Source: Bacteroidota bacterium (GTDB lineage: Bacteria > Bacteroidota > Bacteroidia > JACPRZ01). From it: a stretch of DNA of 36,747 nt. The stretch lies in assembly GCA_016193485.1 (NCBI GenBank), contig JACPRZ010000032.1:1-36747 (forward strand). Reading direction: 5' to 3'. The translations under genes were made by a program, and so were the position numbers. Positions 33,988 through 36,747 of this stretch are shown here, piece by piece. The notes below the pieces were generated by a model. The model made no database searches. It saw only the letters and a program-made list of their open reading frames with translations, and was not told the DNA's origin. How positions within the stretch are numbered: the stretch's first letter is position 1; each line of letters opens with the position of its first letter.

Positions 33988-34308
33988 ATGATAATAGATT
34001 TTATACAATCAGCAATAAAGAATATTAAAGAAAGGATTAAAAATCCTTTTACGGAACGCAATACAACACCTTTTGCGGGAGCATTTTTTATTGCATTAGT
34101 CCTTTGGAATTGGGAATTATTTTATTCTCTGTTTCAATTTGATAAAGATTGCACCCGCATTGACAAAATATTAATTATTGAGACATACTTATCAAAAGGT
34201 TTTTATAAAATAATCATTATTCCGCTTATACTTTCCTTTGTTTCAATTACAGCATATTATTTTTTCAATAATATTTCTTTAGGTATAACGACATTTTTTA
34301 ATCGCTGA
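33988..34308 (+). CDS. Short two-helix membrane protein, probably truncated
   Basis: 106 residues, not firmly recognised. A basic amphipathic N-terminus (IIDFIQSAIKNIKERIKNPF) precedes two hydrophobic segments (about residues 30-50, FFIALVLWNWELFYSLF, and 74-96, IIIIPLILSFVSITAYYFF). The pattern NPF(x)GxFxxxxxxxNW resembles the N-terminus of a membrane protein family I recall from other bacteria, whose members are usually about twice as long, so this copy may be cut at its 3' end. The base composition is more AT-rich than the left part of the window. It is flanked on both sides by GACA/ACGAC-rich spacers. Confidence 0.6.
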   Translation: MIIDFIQSAIKNIKERIKNPFTERNTTPFAGAFFIALVLWNWELFYSLFQFDKDCTRIDKILIIETYLSKGFYKIIIIPLILSFVSITAYYFFNNISLGITTFFNR

Positions 34309-34617
34309 TTTAAAGCGACAATTTTGTTTTTAACAGACAGAAGTAAAATAATAACAAGAGAAGACACGGTTTCAATGAAAAACAGTGGACAGACAAACTA
34401 CAACGACAAGCACCTTGACAACTTGCCGACAAATAAACTGACCTGCACGGGGACTGCAACGCAGGACAGAAAAGAAAAACTAAAAAGCCCCCGCTTCGCA
34501 TTTTTAAAAATTTCTTATCAGCCCACAGCAAGCACATTTGCTTTTGCCAGATTTTTATTTTTTAATAACGGAACTGGCAAAAGCAAAAGAGCTTACTTCT
34601 CCCGCCCCGCAATAACT
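34309..34617. other. GACA/ACGAC-rich spacer with low coding support
   Basis: A frame is open through it (ATG at 34375), but the translation (TGTATQDRKEKLKSPRFAFLK) shows no domain, and the sequence is repetitive: many GACA, ACAAC and GACAAG words at 34335-34470, then an AT-rich part with an inverted repeat. It resembles the spacer on the other side of the membrane-protein gene (33918-33976). I see no separate gene here. Confidence 0.5.
34537..34587. repeat. Perfect 14-bp inverted repeat before the transglutaminase-like gene
   Basis: TTTGCTTTTGCCAG (34537-34550) and CTGGCAAAAGCAAA (34574-34587) with a 23-base AT-rich loop. It ends about 30 bp before the signal-peptide coding sequence. It could be an operator, or an element end where upstream sequence was exchanged. 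Confidence 0.65.
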
Positions 34618-34623
34618 TTGTGC

Positions 34624-36123
34624 ATGGTGACAGCTTTTCTCTCCGCTGCCTGTTTCGCACAACAGCCACAAGAACCACAGTTTAACAATTTTGAACCTGT
34701 AAATACTGCACCACATTATACCAACAGCAAACTGACACAACAGTATAACCGACAGACAACAACGCAAAATAATGCAATGGGTGCGACAGTAGCCGACATT
34801 ATTAATCAGCAGAATCAAAAGGCATCTCAAATGATAGGCGCACCGATTTATACAGCAGGTATGACGCCCGAACAGCGACAGCAAGCCAATATGCAATACA
34901 TTCAGCAGCAAATGATGAATGACCCTGCATATCAGACACCGAACAGCAGTAATGGTTTTGCAAACCCTGCAATGCAAAAAGAAAAAGAGATGATGAATTT
35001 AATGAATGAAATGAATACAATAAACCAAAAAATAAAAAAGAGTGGGCATTATGAATCGGCACAGTATAAAGCGGATTTACCAAACTATCAGAATGCTTTT
35101 AATAAATTAAAAAATATGTTGGAGGGAAAAACTCCGCTTTCACTTGCAGATGCCCTATATGCGGAAGAATCTGCCTATGGTAATCTGCAAATGAGTTATA
35201 AAGAATACAAACAGAATATTACAGAGTGTGCCGCTTTTAGCAAGCAATGGATGTTAGAGAACGGACTTAATTCCAAAAATCATGAAATGGTTCATTTGGC
35301 TATTCAGAAATTTATGGGAGATACGCTCACAATAAAAAATAATAAGCCCGATAATATTGGCGGTATTTCACTTCCAAACTCTCATAAACCCTTCATGTAT
35401 GACTACATTGATTACAGGGCGGAAAAAGATTTGAATAATTATTTTCTTACTAAAACACTTGCAACAGGAACAGGACAATGTAATACTTTACCTCGTGTTT
35501 ATCTTGTTCTTGCCGAGGCATTGGGCGTTAATGCTTCGCTCACATTCGCTCCGCAACATTCCTTTATCAAATATCAAAACAATAAAGGAACATTTGAAAA
35601 TTACGAGCCAACTATTGACTGGCATATGAGTGACCAAGATTACACGGAGCAATTATCTGTAATGTCATCTGCTATTGCAAATGGGATCTATCTGAAACCG
35701 CTAAATAAAAAAGAAATGATTGCTTCTATAATGATTGACCTTGCATATAATTTTTCAAGAGAACATTGGATGGCAGATGGAAAATTTATGAATGAATGTC
35801 TTGATTACGCATTGAGCAAAACAACGGACAGCGAAGGATTACTATTGAAAAATCTTATGTTTGCTTCAAAACTTGACAGAGTTTTAGAGAAGAATAACAT
35901 CACAGATTTAAACGACATTGAAAAATATCCCGAAGCAGTGCAAGCGTATAAGGATTTTCAGGATAGTGAAAATCTGTTACAGTTACTCGGCATTCAACAG
36001 TTTCCAGAGAGCAAGTATAAAGCAATGCTTGAAAAACATGATGGCAGAGGAAAATTACAGATGGCTAAAAACATTGACACAAAATCTAAAAAATCATTAT
36101 TTTTCACCCTTCAAACTCAATAA
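34624..36123 (+). CDS. Secreted transglutaminase-like protein, paralogue 1
   Basis: About 500 residues. A signal sequence AITLCMVTAFLSAACFAQ spans the start. ATG 34624 lies inside it, TTG 34618 is possible, and the open frame reaches ATG 34375 through spacer sequence, so the native start is unsure. Residues ~15-110 are Q/N-rich (QQPQEPQFNN, QYNRQTTTQNN). A helical region with LKNMLEGKTPLSLADALYAEESAYGN follows. A transglutaminase-like core has Cys ~286 (GTGQCNTLPRVYLVLAEALG), His ~312 (FAPQHSFIKYQ) and Asp ~332 (YEPTIDWHMSD). Such secreted C-H-D proteins can be proteases, transamidases or inactive binding proteins. Two bases separate it from a related second gene, so they form an operon. Genuine activity is inference. 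Confidence 0.75.
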   Translation: MVTAFLSAACFAQQPQEPQFNNFEPVNTAPHYTNSKLTQQYNRQTTTQNNAMGATVADIINQQNQKASQMIGAPIYTAGMTPEQRQQANMQYIQQQMMNDPAYQTPNSSNGFANPAMQKEKEMMNLMNEMNTINQKIKKSGHYESAQYKADLPNYQNAFNKLKNMLEGKTPLSLADALYAEESAYGNLQMSYKEYKQNITECAAFSKQWMLENGLNSKNHEMVHLAIQKFMGDTLTIKNNKPDNIGGISLPNSHKPFMYDYIDYRAEKDLNNYFLTKTLATGTGQCNTLPRVYLVLAEALGVNASLTFAPQHSFIKYQNNKGTFENYEPTIDWHMSDQDYTEQLSVMSSAIANGIYLKPLNKKEMIASIMIDLAYNFSREHWMADGKFMNECLDYALSKTTDSEGLLLKNLMFASKLDRVLEKNNITDLNDIEKYPEAVQAYKDFQDSENLLQLLGIQQFPESKYKAMLEKHDGRGKLQMAKNIDTKSKKSLFFTLQTQ

Positions 36124-36125
36124 AA

Positions 36126-36747
36126 ATGAGAAAGAAAATTACTTTATCGCTTAGCATTGCAGTAGCAATGTTATTCAATTCACAATTTGCAAGAGCAAAT
36201 TCTGATTCAACAAAAATTTATTTTCAACAAGCATACAACGAATTAAAAAATATGCTTGAAGGAAAACAACCGATAAGCTATGAAAGAGCAGTATTCACAA
36301 CTGAAAATGCCTATTATGGAAATAAGTATAGTTATGTGGGCTATCAGGAAATGATTGACGGAAATCTCTTTCTCATTAAAGGACTAATGAAAAGCAGCAA
36401 CCGTGAGGATTCACTTAATTTCAGCACAAAGATTGACCCAATCGCATCAAAGATTGACATTTCTACATTACGATATACAGAAAAAGAGAAACGAGAACTT
36501 TATAGAAAAACTCTTGCTAATTGGGCAATCTATAAATACATGACCGATACTCTGTTTTTTGAGCAAGGGAATCATTTGCCGTTTACTTACCAGATTAATG
36601 ATCCCTTTGGAATGAACGATTGGAAAAATTCGCAGGTCATAAATCTTTTAATATCCACTCAACAAAAAGGAAATTGCTTCGCTCTCACTTCTCTTTTTAA
36701 AATTTTTGCTGACAGATTAAACAGCGAAGCATATATATGTACAGCAC
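36126..36747 (+). CDS. Secreted transglutaminase-like protein, paralogue 2 (partial, cut by window end)
   Basis: 207 complete codons to the edge with no stop. A classic signal peptide, MRKKITLSLSIAVAMLFNSQFARA, gives a firm start. It shares the paralogue-1 blocks in the same order: YFQQAYNELKNMLEGKQPISYERAVFTTENAYYGN, and the probable catalytic-cysteine segment QKGNCFALTSLFKIFADRLNSEAY. It lacks the Q/N-rich region of paralogue 1. The His and Asp would lie beyond the edge. The 2-bp gap to the upstream gene implies co-transcription and origin by duplication. Confidence 0.8.
   Translation, partial: MRKKITLSLSIAVAMLFNSQFARANSDSTKIYFQQAYNELKNMLEGKQPISYERAVFTTENAYYGNKYSYVGYQEMIDGNLFLIKGLMKSSNREDSLNFSTKIDPIASKIDISTLRYTEKEKRELYRKTLANWAIYKYMTDTLFFEQGNHLPFTYQINDPFGMNDWKNSQVINLLISTQQKGNCFALTSLFKIFADRLNSEAYICTA

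Overview
The window looks like a chromosome segment of a Bacteroidota bacterium, of environmental or metagenomic type. The evidence is: two type IX secretion (T9SS) type-A sorting tails (an S15-like hydrolase and a subtilisin-like protease), a giant adhesin with a gliding-motility-type C-terminus (type-B tail) next to a PorP/SprF-like gene, a DUF4369-like/TlpA lipoprotein, a three-gene pnt locus, and several TAnnTTTG (-7) promoter boxes. No tRNA, rRNA, CRISPR array, transposase or integrase was recognised.

Layout. (1) 121-7616, plus strand: heme genes hemH, hemG/hemY and hemL. Between them lie a ThDP enzyme that closely resembles animal ILVBL/HACL2 (2-hydroxyacyl-CoA lyase) and a long-chain acyl-CoA synthetase gene that has lost its P-loop region at a 15-A tract. 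(2) 7744-11682: a small cytochrome c whose stop overlaps a coiled-coil frame at an A10 run, then a 1053-residue secreted S15-like hydrolase. (3) 11685-13874, minus: a membrane SpoIIE-type phosphatase and a damaged dapD. (4) 13980-14741, plus: an FkbM methyltransferase. (5) 14758-23317, minus: a frameshifted PorP/SprF gene, an Uma2 remnant, a 1765-residue repeat adhesin, ilvE and an MBL-fold hydrolase. (6) 23452-26443, plus: proton-translocating transhydrogenase (pntA alpha1, alpha2, pntB). (7) 26453-33600, minus: a methyltransferase, a TlpA-like lipoprotein, an S8 protease, an unknown lipoprotein, mnmA and a MORN-repeat protein. (8) 33601-36747: palindromic elements and GACA/ACGAC-rich spacers around a short membrane protein gene and two tandem secreted transglutaminase-like paralogues, the second cut by the window edge. 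This block looks like an accessory region.

How the genes relate. HemL, HemG and HemH cover early and late heme synthesis. The HACL2-like enzyme and the acyl-CoA synthetase would fit together in alpha-oxidation of 2-hydroxy fatty acids. The adhesin and PorP/SprF protein form the usual T9SS adhesin/outer-membrane pair. The three pnt genes encode one membrane enzyme.

The most unusual features are not genes. Many spacers carry their own short tandem 'word' repeat. In six places between 25.0 and 32.6 kb the period is exactly 7 bp although the word differs each time; in three others it is 8 bp. One heptad array encodes the core of a lipoprotein signal peptide, and mnmA has related heptad arrays on both sides. 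Separately, several genes are broken at homopolymers or short repeats (acyl-CoA synthetase, dapD, porP/sprF, perhaps the cytochrome). That is either real decay or slippage, or an assembly or sequencing problem, and should be resolved before functional conclusions are drawn.
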